Part shown: positions 1 to 6,884 of the stretch, piece by piece
Layout: the number at the start of each line of letters is the position of its first letter
How positions within the stretch are numbered: position 1 is the stretch's first letter
NCBI GenBank assembly: GCA_050954505.1
Contig: JBPBPY010000166.1
Coordinates: 1 to 14,311 of the forward strand
Direction: 5' to 3'
Length of the DNA: 14,311 nucleotides
DNA from: JAQGMO01 sp050954505
GTDB taxonomy: Bacteria; Pseudomonadota; Gammaproteobacteria; Burkholderiales; Burkholderiaceae_D
Translations under genes and position numbers: made by a program
The notes under the pieces: generated by a model
Database searches by the model: none
Seen by the model: the letters and a program-made list of their open reading frames with translations, nothing else
What the model was told of the DNA's origin: nothing

Positions 1-581
1 TTGGATTTCAGGAAGTCGCGCAGGATCTTGTTGGTGGTGCGCGGGTAGACATAGTCGGTGCCCAGCAGGACGAAACGCTTGGCGCCGCCGCCTTCCTTGG
101 ACATCAGGTATTCGGTTGCGGGAATGGCTTGCTGGTTCGGTGCCGCGCCGGTGTAGAAGACATTCTTTTCCAGCTCTTCGCCTTCGTACTGCACCGGATA
201 GAACAGCAGGCTGTTGAGTTCCTTGAAGACCGGCAGCGTCGACTTGCGCGAGACCGAGGTCCAGCAGCCGAAGACAACGGCCACCTTGTCCTGGCTGACC
301 AGCTGGCGTGCCTTTTCGGCAAACAGTGGCCAGTTCGATGCCGGGTCGACGACCACGGCTTCGAGCTTCTTGCCCATGACGCCGCCTTTGGCGTTGATTT
401 CATCGATGGTCATCAGGGCAACATCCTTCAGCGATGTTTCGGAAATTGCCATGGTGCCGGACAAGGAATGCAGGATCCCGACCTTGATGGTATCGGCCGC
501 GATAGCCTGTGTCATCCAGGAAGATGTGGCGAACAACAAGGCCGCAGCTGCGGTTGCCTTGAGATGGGTGCGACGGGACAT
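1..581 (-). CDS. urtA: Urea ABC transporter substrate-binding protein UrtA (3' end cut by window edge)
   Basis: Periplasmic binding protein that captures urea (or short amides) and delivers it to the UrtBCDE importer. Reading back from the ATG at 579-581 gives 193 residues with no stop before the window edge, so roughly the C-terminal half is missing. The N-terminus is a signal peptide with a twin-arginine-like motif (SRRTHLK, residues 2-8), a hydrophobic stretch, and likely cleavage after AIAA near residue 30. The mature start KVGILHSLSGTMAISE, followed later by FGCWTSVSRK, LFYPVQYEG and GTDYVYPRTTNKI, is characteristic of UrtA within the branched-chain amino acid binding family. The start is supported by AGGAG about 6 nt upstream. 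Transcription probably begins at the sigma-54 site at 653-668, consistent with nitrogen control. The remaining urt genes would lie beyond position 1. Very confident of the family. Confidence 0.95.
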   Translation of the reverse strand, partial: MSRRTHLKATAAAALLFATSSWMTQAIAADTIKVGILHSLSGTMAISETSLKDVALMTIDEINAKGGVMGKKLEAVVVDPASNWPLFAEKARQLVSQDKVAVVFGCWTSVSRKSTLPVFKELNSLLFYPVQYEGEELEKNVFYTGAAPNQQAIPATEYLMSKEGGGAKRFVLLGTDYVYPRTTNKILRDFLKS

Positions 582-652
582 GGTTGCTCCTATTGTGTGA
601 TCGAAGTAGTGCGGCGAGGGAATGCGGCAATGCATGCTTCCATACCAGTATT

Positions 653-668
653 AGCAGAAGTCGTGCCA
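653..668 (-). promoter_or_regulatory. Sigma-54 (RpoN) -24/-12 promoter of urtA
   Basis: Read on the minus strand, this is TGGCACGACTTCTGCT. It matches the RpoN consensus TGGCACG-N4-TTGC(A/T) at every defined position except one, with GG at -24 and GC at -12 correctly spaced. The predicted transcript start is near 642, giving a leader of about 60 nt before the urtA ATG. RpoN promoters of urea and amide transport genes usually depend on the activator NtrC. I looked for a clear NtrC dyad (GCAC-N7-GTGC type) upstream and did not find a convincing one. Confidence 0.75.
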
Positions 669-681
669 TCAACCAGGCTGG

Positions 682-712
682 AATTCCATTGTCTTTTTAA
701 TACAATTCCATT
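682..712. repeat. Pair of AATTCCATT direct repeats 22 bp apart upstream of the urtA promoter
   Basis: AATTCCATT occurs at 682-690 and again at 704-712, exactly 22 bp (about two helical turns) apart. The first copy is part of the 10-bp palindrome TGGAATTCCA at 679-688. Both lie just upstream of the -24 element of the urtA promoter, at roughly -40 to -70 from the predicted start. Same-face spacing suggests a protein site, but the repeats are short and AT-rich, so chance is possible. Confidence 0.35.
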
Positions 713-1028
713 CAGGCATGGTCCGCGATGGTGCGAAATTTACAATTCTCGAAAAATCTCGACTTTGCTGTACCGCAGCGGTGCGAATCGTTTTGTTGCA
801 CTGCTCAATGAGCGCGCAACCGCATTGATTTGGGGCGCCGCAATCATTCGAGGGCCAGGCGATTGAGCCCGGCACCATGGTCCAGCGCCGCCAAGGCGCG
901 CTGCGGCACTGCGACCCCGGCGCTGGGTCAAGGCAGCGTGCCGCGTTGCCGCACTTGCAGCATGACGGTAGATGATCCCTGTGCCGGCAAATTTCGCCCG
1001 CCGGATTCATGCTGCGTGCACGCCTGCT

Positions 1029-1037
1029 TGTTATGAT
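1029..1037 (+). promoter_or_regulatory. Possible extended -10 promoter for the DUF349 gene
   Basis: TG-T-TATGAT matches the extended -10 pattern TGnTATAAT with one mismatch in the hexamer. There is no good -35 hexamer upstream. Instead a perfect 10-bp palindrome, GCGTGCACGC, lies at 1014-1023 where the -35 region would be, so a regulator could act here. The implied leader is about 200 nt. Confidence 0.3.
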
Positions 1038-1100
1038 GTGCCCTTTGTGCGGTTCGTTCCTCAAGCTTTTGCGTTATTCTTTGCCTGATGGTTGAACTGG

Positions 1101-1150
1101 TCTGAATTCGGCTAAAGCGGGCTGAAGGGGGCTGAATCAGGCTCGATTGC
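1101..1150 (+). repeat. Degenerate 10-bp tandem repeat in the DUF349 leader
   Basis: Five consecutive 10-base blocks share the pattern (g/t)ctgaa followed by variable G-rich bases: tctgaattcg, gctaaagcgg, gctgaagggg, gctgaatcag, gctcgattgc. The period is exactly 10 bp, close to one helical turn. It lies about 100 bp upstream of the DUF349 start codon, outside any gene. Confidence 0.5.
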
Positions 1151-1246
1151 ATTGATTCCGGCTCATTCGCGCAACGGTCTGACCGTGCTGGCACACTCTG
1201 GCAGACGGATGGTGCCGGTCTGGTCGCTTCTTTTTCACTGGATATC

Positions 1247-3904
1247 ATGTTTCTGTCTTTCTTCAAGCGCTCCGCCCGACCGGCCGCTACGCCGGAGGTC
1301 AATCTCGCCAGTCCGGCCGCCGACGAGCGTCCTGCCGGCTTGCAGCAACGCCAGGCAGCTGGCCTGAAGGCTGCTGCATTGGCCAATAACGAACAGGGCG
1401 CGGCCGACTTCATTCTGGAATGCGAATTTGCCGAGGCGCGCTTGATTGCCGCGCAATTCATTCACTCCGCTACCCTGCTGGAAAAGGTGGCGCTGGCAAT
1501 GCGCAATACGGATCGCCGCGTTGCCAGGCTGATGCAGCAGCGTCTTGAAGCAATGCAGAAGGAACAGGCACGTGCCGAACGGGCGCTCGCATGCCTGGAC
1601 AATGCAAGGCGCCTGAGCCGCGAACCGCTGCTGATGGTCAACCAGGTTGCCGACCTCGATCGCGCATGGCGCGAAGCAGCGCCTCATGCCGACGCCACGT
1701 CGACTGCGTTCGAACTCGAGCGTGCAACGCTGCGCCGGCGGCTGGAGGCGCAAGCCGCCCTGCAGCGCAAGGTCATCGATCTGTCGACTCGCCTGCGTGA
1801 CATCGCCGAAGAGGTTGCCCAGGCACAGGCGACCCAGGTACGGCAGGAACTGGGCGTCCTGCTTGGCGCCATGGATCGCGACATGGCTGCCTGCCGTGCA
1901 GAGGTCGAGGCGCCCTCGCTGCCCAAGCTGTTGCTGGCAGAATTCGATCGGCGCCAGTCGGCACTGGCAGGTTTGCTGGCAGCAATCGAGCAGCGCCAGA
2001 GCGCACTGGCAGCCCATGAGGCGGCATTTGCCGAATGGGAAACCGTTGCGCCTGCTGAACTCAATGATGAAACAGTAGCGCGCAACTGGCGCGCCTTGCC
2101 GGCTTTGCACGAAGAAGATCTGCCGCGTTTTTGTACCCGGCTTGAATTGCTGCTCGATGCCGTGCGTGCAGCCCGCAAGCCGGTGGAAACGGCGCAGCGG
2201 GTCGCCCGCCATGCCGCAAAAACCGTTGCCCGCGGACCGCAGAACAATTCCAAGTTCGATGCCGCCGCCCATGACACGGTGTCGGCTTTGCTCGCTGCGC
2301 TCGAAACCGCACTTGCCGATGGCACGCTGCAGGCTGCCGCAGAACAGGATCGCGCACTGCGCTCGATGGATTTGAAGGCTTACCGGCTTTCGGCAGTGCA
2401 AACCGCGCGGCTCATGCGTGCACGTGCCGAACTCGGTAACTTGCAGGCATGGGCAAAGTGGGGCGGCAACGTCTCGCGCGAAGAATTGCTCAAGGCTGCG
2501 GAAGATTTGCCGGGGCAGGGCATTGCCGTGCTGGAGCTGGCCAAGAAAGTCGGCAGCCTGCGTGAGCGCTGGAAATCGCTCGATGCCTCCGCCGGGCCGG
2601 CAGCCAGGGAATTATGGCTACGTTTCGACGCTGCCTGCGGCAACGCCTATGCACCCGCAGCGGAGCATTTCAAGAAGCTGGCCGATGAACGTGCGCAGCA
2701 TTTGCTGCAGGCGCAGGAACTGGTGGAGCAGGTCCGCCACTATGCGGCAGCCACCGTGATCGGCGTCGATGCGGCCGAGGTGGACTGGAAAAGTGTGGCC
2801 GGTTTTTGCAGCCGCATCAGCCAGGCCTGGCAGCGCCTGGGTAGCGTCGACCGCAAGGAACGCAAGAGGCGCGATGCAGAGTTCACCGCTGCGCTACTGG
2901 TGTTGAGTGAACCGCTGGCGCTGCGCCAGCAAGCCGAAATCGAACGGCGGGAGGCATTGATCGCCGAAGTCGGCAGTTTGAATGCGACTGACCGCCGCGC
3001 GCTCGACACGCTGCAGGGCTTGCAGGAGCGCTGGCAGGAACAGGCGCGCGCTCTGCCGCTGGGACGCGTTGACGAACAAGCACTGTGGGCGCAATTCCGT
3101 AGTGCCTGTGATGCCGTATTCGCCCGCCGCCGCGAGGCCGGCAAGGGTGCCGACGCCGAACGGCGCGCCAACCAGGACGCCAAGCTGGAGTTGTGCGAAG
3201 CGCTGGAGGCGGTGATTGCTGCAAATGCCGCCAGCGAGGCAGACCCGGCCGGCCACCCTCCGGCGCCGGCCGAAAACCTGCGCAAGCTGTTGCGCGCTAC
3301 CCAGCAGGCGTGGAACGGCATTGGCGCACTGCCCCGTGCCAGCGAGCGCGAAGTAGAGGCACGCTACCGCCAGGCAGTCGAAACCGTGGAGGGGCTGGTG
3401 GAAGATCACCGCCGTGCGCAGGCCGCCCTGCAGTGCGAAGCGCTGCGCAGCAAGCTGGCGTTATGCCGGGTGGTCGAGCAAGCCTTGCATCAGGTTCCGG
3501 ACAGCGACTGCGCCACGCTGGATATCGAGGCGCTTTCTGCACAATGGCAGGCTGCACCGGTGCTGGCGGCAGACTACGAACGTGCGCTGCGCTCGCGCTT
3601 CGAGCGCGCCGTGGCAGCAATGGATGACCGCGACCATCATGCCACGCTGCTGCGCCAGAATCAGCCGGTTCTGCTGCGCGAAGTATTGCGCCTGGAGATC
3701 ATGGTCGGGCACGCCAGTCCACCGGAGCTGTCCCAGGAGCGGCTGCAATTGCAGGTGGAGGTATTGAAGTCATCGCTGGCGGCTGGCCAGAAGCCGGTGA
3801 CGCGAGACTCGCAACTGCTGCATCTGTGCGCCATGCCTGCCGTGGCCGACGATGTCACGGTCGCCCGCATGGAACGTCTGATCCAGGCCGGCAGCGGTTA
3901 CTGA
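1247..3904 (+). CDS. DUF349 domain-containing protein, 885 aa, predicted helical/coiled-coil
   Basis: Long, almost wholly alpha-helical cytoplasmic protein, rich in Ala, Arg, Glu and Gln, without signal peptide or membrane segment. It matches the DUF349 family by repeated blocks in which a Trp precedes a short loop and a helix of the type L/W-x2-F-x2-A-C. Such blocks are seen at residues about 442-470 (WKSLDAS..WLRFDAACG), 528-550 (WQRLGSV), 596-625 (WQEQARAL..WAQFRSACDAVF) and 689-710 (WNGIGALP). The family's usual linker WAKWGGNVSREELL is at 402-416. The molecular function of DUF349 proteins is not established. The ATG at 1247 has only a weak ribosome site (GGAT). The stop lies 3 bp from the stop of the convergent gene, leaving no room for a terminator between them. 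Confident of the family, not of a role. Confidence 0.85.
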   Translation: MFLSFFKRSARPAATPEVNLASPAADERPAGLQQRQAAGLKAAALANNEQGAADFILECEFAEARLIAAQFIHSATLLEKVALAMRNTDRRVARLMQQRLEAMQKEQARAERALACLDNARRLSREPLLMVNQVADLDRAWREAAPHADATSTAFELERATLRRRLEAQAALQRKVIDLSTRLRDIAEEVAQAQATQVRQELGVLLGAMDRDMAACRAEVEAPSLPKLLLAEFDRRQSALAGLLAAIEQRQSALAAHEAAFAEWETVAPAELNDETVARNWRALPALHEEDLPRFCTRLELLLDAVRAARKPVETAQRVARHAAKTVARGPQNNSKFDAAAHDTVSALLAALETALADGTLQAAAEQDRALRSMDLKAYRLSAVQTARLMRARAELGNLQAWAKWGGNVSREELLKAAEDLPGQGIAVLELAKKVGSLRERWKSLDASAGPAARELWLRFDAACGNAYAPAAEHFKKLADERAQHLLQAQELVEQVRHYAAATVIGVDAAEVDWKSVAGFCSRISQAWQRLGSVDRKERKRRDAEFTAALLVLSEPLALRQQAEIERREALIAEVGSLNATDRRALDTLQGLQERWQEQARALPLGRVDEQALWAQFRSACDAVFARRREAGKGADAERRANQDAKLELCEALEAVIAANAASEADPAGHPPAPAENLRKLLRATQQAWNGIGALPRASEREVEARYRQAVETVEGLVEDHRRAQAALQCEALRSKLALCRVVEQALHQVPDSDCATLDIEALSAQWQAAPVLAADYERALRSRFERAVAAMDDRDHHATLLRQNQPVLLREVLRLEIMVGHASPPELSQERLQLQVEVLKSSLAAGQKPVTRDSQLLHLCAMPAVADDVTVARMERLIQAGSGY

Positions 3905-3907
3905 GTC

Positions 3908-5908
3908 CTACAGATAGCTTTGGATGACGCCGATATAGGTATCGCTGCTGTCTTCCTGATCAAAACCGTCGGCGCTCGCGCAGCGGCTGGCCGATCGATC
4001 CCGGCGCGTGGCGCGGCCGTCACCAACATGGCTGCCTGAGATGCTGTCATCACTCGAGTCCAGCGAGATGGACTCGAATTCCGACGCATATCCCGAGCCG
4101 ACTGTGGATTGACGGGCTGATTCACGAGCCGGCGCAGGAGGCGACTCACAAGCCGACTCAGATGCTGACTCACAAGCCGACCCATACGCTGACTCAAAAG
4201 CTGAGTTAAAAGCTGACTCAGAAGCCGACTCAGAATCTGACTCATACGCTGACTTGAACGCCAACCCACACGCCGAGCCATCGGTCGACCCGGCTGCCGC
4301 TTCGAGCAGTCCATCTTCCCGCTTGTCCACCAGGCCGGGCACCGCTGCCGGGCCGCACTGCCGAGCGGCGCGAGCGGCGCCGGATCCAGGACTGTTGCAG
4401 GGGTGGCGCGGCAGCACCCAGGCTGCGATCAGCGGCGTACGCGCCAGCGTGGCGGCCTGCGCCAGGATGGCGGCTATCCGGCCAGCATTCCAGTAGCTGC
4501 TCCCGGCGCCGAGGTGGTCGGCAATCTGATTGAGCAGCAGTACGGTGCTGCCATCGATGCTGCGCGCGGCAGCGAATGCGGCAGCCCGCTGGTGGCAGGC
4601 GCGCGAACGCAGATGCCGTGCCAGCAATGGCGGTGTATCGAACAGCCCGGCGCCCCGGCGGTGCTTGTATTCCAGCGCCGTACCGGCGAGAACGGCATAG
4701 ATGCCAAAGCCGGCACCGCGCGACAAGGCCTCGGCCATTTCCAGGGTCGAGTTCACCAGCGTGAAACGCAGTGCCAGCCTGGCGCAAAAACGGCTGGCCG
4801 GTTGGGCAAGAATGGCCTCGCCGTGCGGCACGACTGCGGTACCGCAGCTGATTTCAAGCGCGTGCATCAGACCCACGGCAGCACCAAACAGCAGGCTCGA
4901 CAGCGCGGTCGAACCCACTGTCGACTGGACGCGCTGTCCAGCTGGCACGGCGCTCAAGCCATATCCGCACCCTTCGCCATCGCGCCGCACCGCAGTCCAG
5001 GCGGGCGCTGTGGCCTGATTCAGCATTTCACGCACCCAGTTGCCGGCAGAGTTGCCTGCGGAAAAAATCAACAGCCGCACCGCCTGTTCGTTGGCACCGG
5101 CCGCGCGCAAGGCAAAGGCCGGCGCAGCCAGCAGCGCCAGACCGGCGACGGAGACGCCGGCAATACGCAGCAAGCTGTGCCGGCTCAGATGCGCATGCAG
5201 GAGATGGGGTGCCGGACCTGGCGCCAGTGGCCGCGGCGCTGATGCAGCAGTGCCGTGTTCCAGGCAGGCGGAAGAGGGCGACGCCGCCAGTCCGAGCGCC
5301 ACTGCAGCGCGGACGCGGCGGGCCTGCAGGGACTGGACCACGCTGATGGCAGACAAGAGGGATAGCGGCAGCGTCGATGCTGCGACCAGGCACCCGAACC
5401 CGGCATCGTCGAGGTCGCGAGCAGACCCTGCCGGCAGCACATTGGCAGGACCGGCCTGGACAACGGTGGCATTCAAGCCGCGGTCCAGCAAGATACCCTT
5501 GCCATCAACACCGTTTGCGAGATGGGAAAAATGGGAGAAACCGGCTTGCAGCAGGGTGGCAAATGGCAGGTTGCCCAGCATGGCGCCGGTCTCGGTAAAC
5601 AAGCCGTTGTAGGCCGCATGATGCACGGTGGCTTGCAGTGCGTTGGCCTTGCCCTGGCCGGGGCGCAGATGGCGCTCCAGGGCGAACAGACCGGCGCCGG
5701 TGCCGGCCCCGAGCATGGTGCAGGCAGCGATGACGCCGGCATCGAGACCCGCCAGAAAAGCCAGCGTGCCGCCAGCGGCAGCCAGCTTGATGCCAAGGTA
5801 AAGACAGTTGCCCGATCTGCGCACGGCCGACGGTACATTGGACCGGGCGTTGACTGCGGGAACACAGCATGGCGTGACCAGGCTGCTGAATCGATTCAAT
5901 GCTTGCAT
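3908..5908 (-). CDS. Unrecognised 666-aa protein with hydrophobic segments and a Ser/acidic tetrapeptide-repeat tail
   Basis: I do not recognise this protein. The minus-strand frame is open for 2 kb and has plausible protein composition, while the overlapping plus-strand frames read Gln/Arg/His-rich like antisense shadows. Visible parts: a Ser/Pro/Arg-rich N-terminus (1-35); hydrophobic, Gly/Ala-rich stretches at about 36-76, 170-192, 246-268, 331-351, 398-412 and 477-499; a soluble His/Arg/Ala-rich section (410-450); and a hydrophilic tail (about 545-666) rich in Ser, Asp and Glu, including SA-x-E tetrapeptides at about 545-589. There is no classical signal peptide. A membrane protein, or a secreted effector that inserts into membranes, are both possible. 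The second idea is only inference, and I saw no hrp-type box upstream. The ATG at 5906-5908 lacks a clear ribosome site because a hairpin sits just before it, so the start is uncertain. It lies 83 bp downstream of the phasin gene on the same strand and may be cotranscribed with it. Confidence 0.65.
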   Translation of the reverse strand: MQALNRFSSLVTPCCVPAVNARSNVPSAVRRSGNCLYLGIKLAAAGGTLAFLAGLDAGVIAACTMLGAGTGAGLFALERHLRPGQGKANALQATVHHAAYNGLFTETGAMLGNLPFATLLQAGFSHFSHLANGVDGKGILLDRGLNATVVQAGPANVLPAGSARDLDDAGFGCLVAASTLPLSLLSAISVVQSLQARRVRAAVALGLAASPSSACLEHGTAASAPRPLAPGPAPHLLHAHLSRHSLLRIAGVSVAGLALLAAPAFALRAAGANEQAVRLLIFSAGNSAGNWVREMLNQATAPAWTAVRRDGEGCGYGLSAVPAGQRVQSTVGSTALSSLLFGAAVGLMHALEISCGTAVVPHGEAILAQPASRFCARLALRFTLVNSTLEMAEALSRGAGFGIYAVLAGTALEYKHRRGAGLFDTPPLLARHLRSRACHQRAAAFAAARSIDGSTVLLLNQIADHLGAGSSYWNAGRIAAILAQAATLARTPLIAAWVLPRHPCNSPGSGAARAARQCGPAAVPGLVDKREDGLLEAAAGSTDGSACGLAFKSAYESDSESASESAFNSAFESAYGSACESASESACESPPAPARESARQSTVGSGYASEFESISLDSSDDSISGSHVGDGRATRRDRSASRCASADGFDQEDSSDTYIGVIQSYL
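4146..4277 (-). repeat. Eleven 12-bp tandem repeats inside the 666-aa gene
   Basis: On the plus strand the unit is approximately tcanaagcygac: the third-quarter agc/cgc plus gac core is nearly constant and three or four positions vary. Eleven units follow without interruption (132 bp). In the coding frame each unit gives a tetrapeptide of the type S-A-x-E (variants SDSE, SAFN, SAYG). Because 12 is a multiple of 3, gain or loss of units keeps the frame. The units at the high-coordinate end are the most diverged, consistent with an ageing minisatellite. Confidence 0.85.
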
Positions 5909-5914
5909 GATACG

Positions 5915-5943
5915 CGCGCCGAAAACAGGACGGCGCGAGTATA
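5915..5943 (-). promoter_or_regulatory. Hairpin and -10-like element immediately upstream of the 666-aa gene
   Basis: CGCGCCG at 5915-5921 and CGGCGCG at 5931-5937 form a perfect 7-bp GC stem with a 9-nt loop, ending 7 bp before the ATG at 5908. Next to it, 5938-5943 reads TATACT on the minus strand, a good -10 hexamer, but I find no matching -35 at 16-18 bp. A transcript starting about 7 nt downstream of TATACT would begin within or beside the stem. The element could be an operator, or a leader hairpin that limits ribosome access. No Shine-Dalgarno sequence is visible. Confidence 0.4.
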
Positions 5944-5991
5944 GGAAGCGATTATGTCAGGACGATGACTGTGGCCGATCGCCTACATTGC

Positions 5992-6575
5992 TTACTTCCT
6001 GGCACTGGCCACTGTATTGCCCCGATGATTTGCCCGCGCCACATTCTGTACCATCTGGGCGCTGACATTGCTGATATTGGCTTCCATTGCATCCACTGCC
6101 TGCTTGGTGGTCCTGGTCAGCTTTTCATAACTGGCGTTGGAGTTTGCCAACGCTGATTTGACCAGTGAAATCACATTTTCCGAACCCGGGGGGGGGCGTT
6201 CTTGCTCACTTCATCGACCAGGGCGCCGACCTTGCGGTTGTTCTCTGCAATCTGGGCCTCGGCTGCGCTGCTGATTTCGGTCTGCAAGCCGGACACGATG
6301 ACGCCAACATGACGCGAATAAGCCAGCGCCTTTTCCGAGTTGGGCTGGGCCTGGACGCTCAACAATGAAAAGAATTCCTGGCTATCCTTGGCTGCCAGCA
6401 GATCCTTCAAATTCGCGCTGGATTCGTCAAACGATGCCTTGGCAGCATTCATGTTCAATTCGACGATCTTTTCCAGACTTTCGATCGCCTTGCCGGTCAG
6501 CGAGGTCATGAAAGCGAGCTGGGCTTGCATCTGTGCTTTGGTGGCGGCGGAAAACTGCTCTTGAAAAATGGACAT
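5992..6575 (-). pseudogene. phaP: Phasin family protein (PHA granule-associated), frameshifted at a G9 run
   Basis: Phasins coat polyhydroxyalkanoate granules and control their size and number. The gene starts at the ATG 6573-6575 with a strong AGGAGA site 7-8 nt upstream. The first frame gives MSIFQEQFSAATKAQMQAQL, then LAFMTSLTGKAIESLEKIVE and KDLLAAKDSQEFFSL, the typical N-terminal and middle parts of the Phasin_2 type. After VDEVSKNAP the frame enters nine C (plus strand G, 6188-6196) and stops early at 6171, giving 134 aa. The expected C-terminus (GSENVISLVKSALANSN, ending VASARK at 5992) continues in another frame. With seven or ten C in the run the frames join, giving about 193-194 aa, a normal phasin length. 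So this is either a real slippage mutation, a phase-variable tract, or a sequencing error. The rest of both halves looks well conserved and undecayed. Confidence 0.88.
6188..6196. repeat. G9 homopolymer at the phasin frameshift
   Basis: Nine consecutive G (nine C in the coding strand) preceded by CCC on the plus strand. This is the exact point where the reading frame of the phasin changes. Lengths of 7 or 10 would restore the full protein, while 8 or 9 would not. Runs of this length are prone both to replication slippage and to miscalling by sequencers. Confidence 0.9.
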
Positions 6576-6675
6576 TTAATTCTCCTGGGTAAGATGAATA
6601 ATGTATCGGTAATGCGAAGGGGAGGCGTTGGCGACAAGTCGTTGGAATAGTTTTTGTGCGCTGCAACAGGGGGTC

Positions 6676-6703
6676 ATTCTAGCGTTGAGAAATCGCATGT
6701 CAA
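6676..6703 (-). promoter_or_regulatory. Sigma-70 promoter of the phasin gene
   Basis: On the minus strand TTGACA (6698-6703), a 16-bp spacer and TAGAAT (6676-6681) form a near-consensus housekeeping promoter reading into the phasin. The predicted start is near 6669, giving a leader of about 94 nt. The sequence around the start, GTTGCAGCGCA on the minus strand, is TGC/GCA-rich. In PHA producers the repressor PhaR binds TGC-rich sites at phasin promoters, so this could be its operator, but that is inference. Confidence 0.75.
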
Positions 6704-6884
6704 GCAATTTCGAATAAAACAGTAAAAATTGCGGCAGCTTGTTTTCGTTATAAGTACTTGATTTGATGAAATATTGTTAAATCCTGGGTCTGCAAATTGA
6801 TACACAATCCGCAATCTTTCCGGCGTTTAACGGTACACCGTCGACGCATGATAAACTCGGCGCCTTTCCTCTCGCGCTTCTGCT

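Larger units (their letters stand above)
582..1246. other. Gene-free divergent region between urtA and the DUF349 gene
   Basis: This stretch of 665 bp has open frames on both strands, but their translations are rich in Arg, Cys, His and Gln, start without ribosome binding sites and resemble no family I know, so I call no gene. It holds the urtA sigma-54 promoter, two 9-bp direct repeats upstream of it (682-712), a 10-bp palindrome (1014-1023), a possible extended -10 element for the rightward gene (1029-1037), and a degenerate 10-bp-period repeat (1101-1150). A small RNA or an unrecognised regulator site could lie at 740-960, where I see nothing specific. Confidence 0.6.

Noticed and set aside
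720..830. Possible NtrC binding dyad upstream of urtA
   Set aside because: GGTGC and TTGCAC elements occur but in the wrong order and spacing for the GCAC-N7-GTGC arrangement.
129..866. 245-aa plus-strand frame over urtA and the intergenic region
   Set aside because: Opposite to a clear urtA coding sequence for most of its length and without any recognisable motif.
1235..2401. 388-aa minus-strand open frame opposite the DUF349 gene
   Set aside because: Cys/Gln/His/Arg-rich translation typical of an antisense frame in GC-rich DNA; no ribosome site; the plus-strand gene has recognisable DUF349 blocks.
4403..5242. 279-aa plus-strand open frame opposite the 666-aa gene
   Set aside because: Gln/Arg/Gly/His-rich with no hydrophobic core or motif; the minus-strand frame is longer and has coherent hydrophobic segments.
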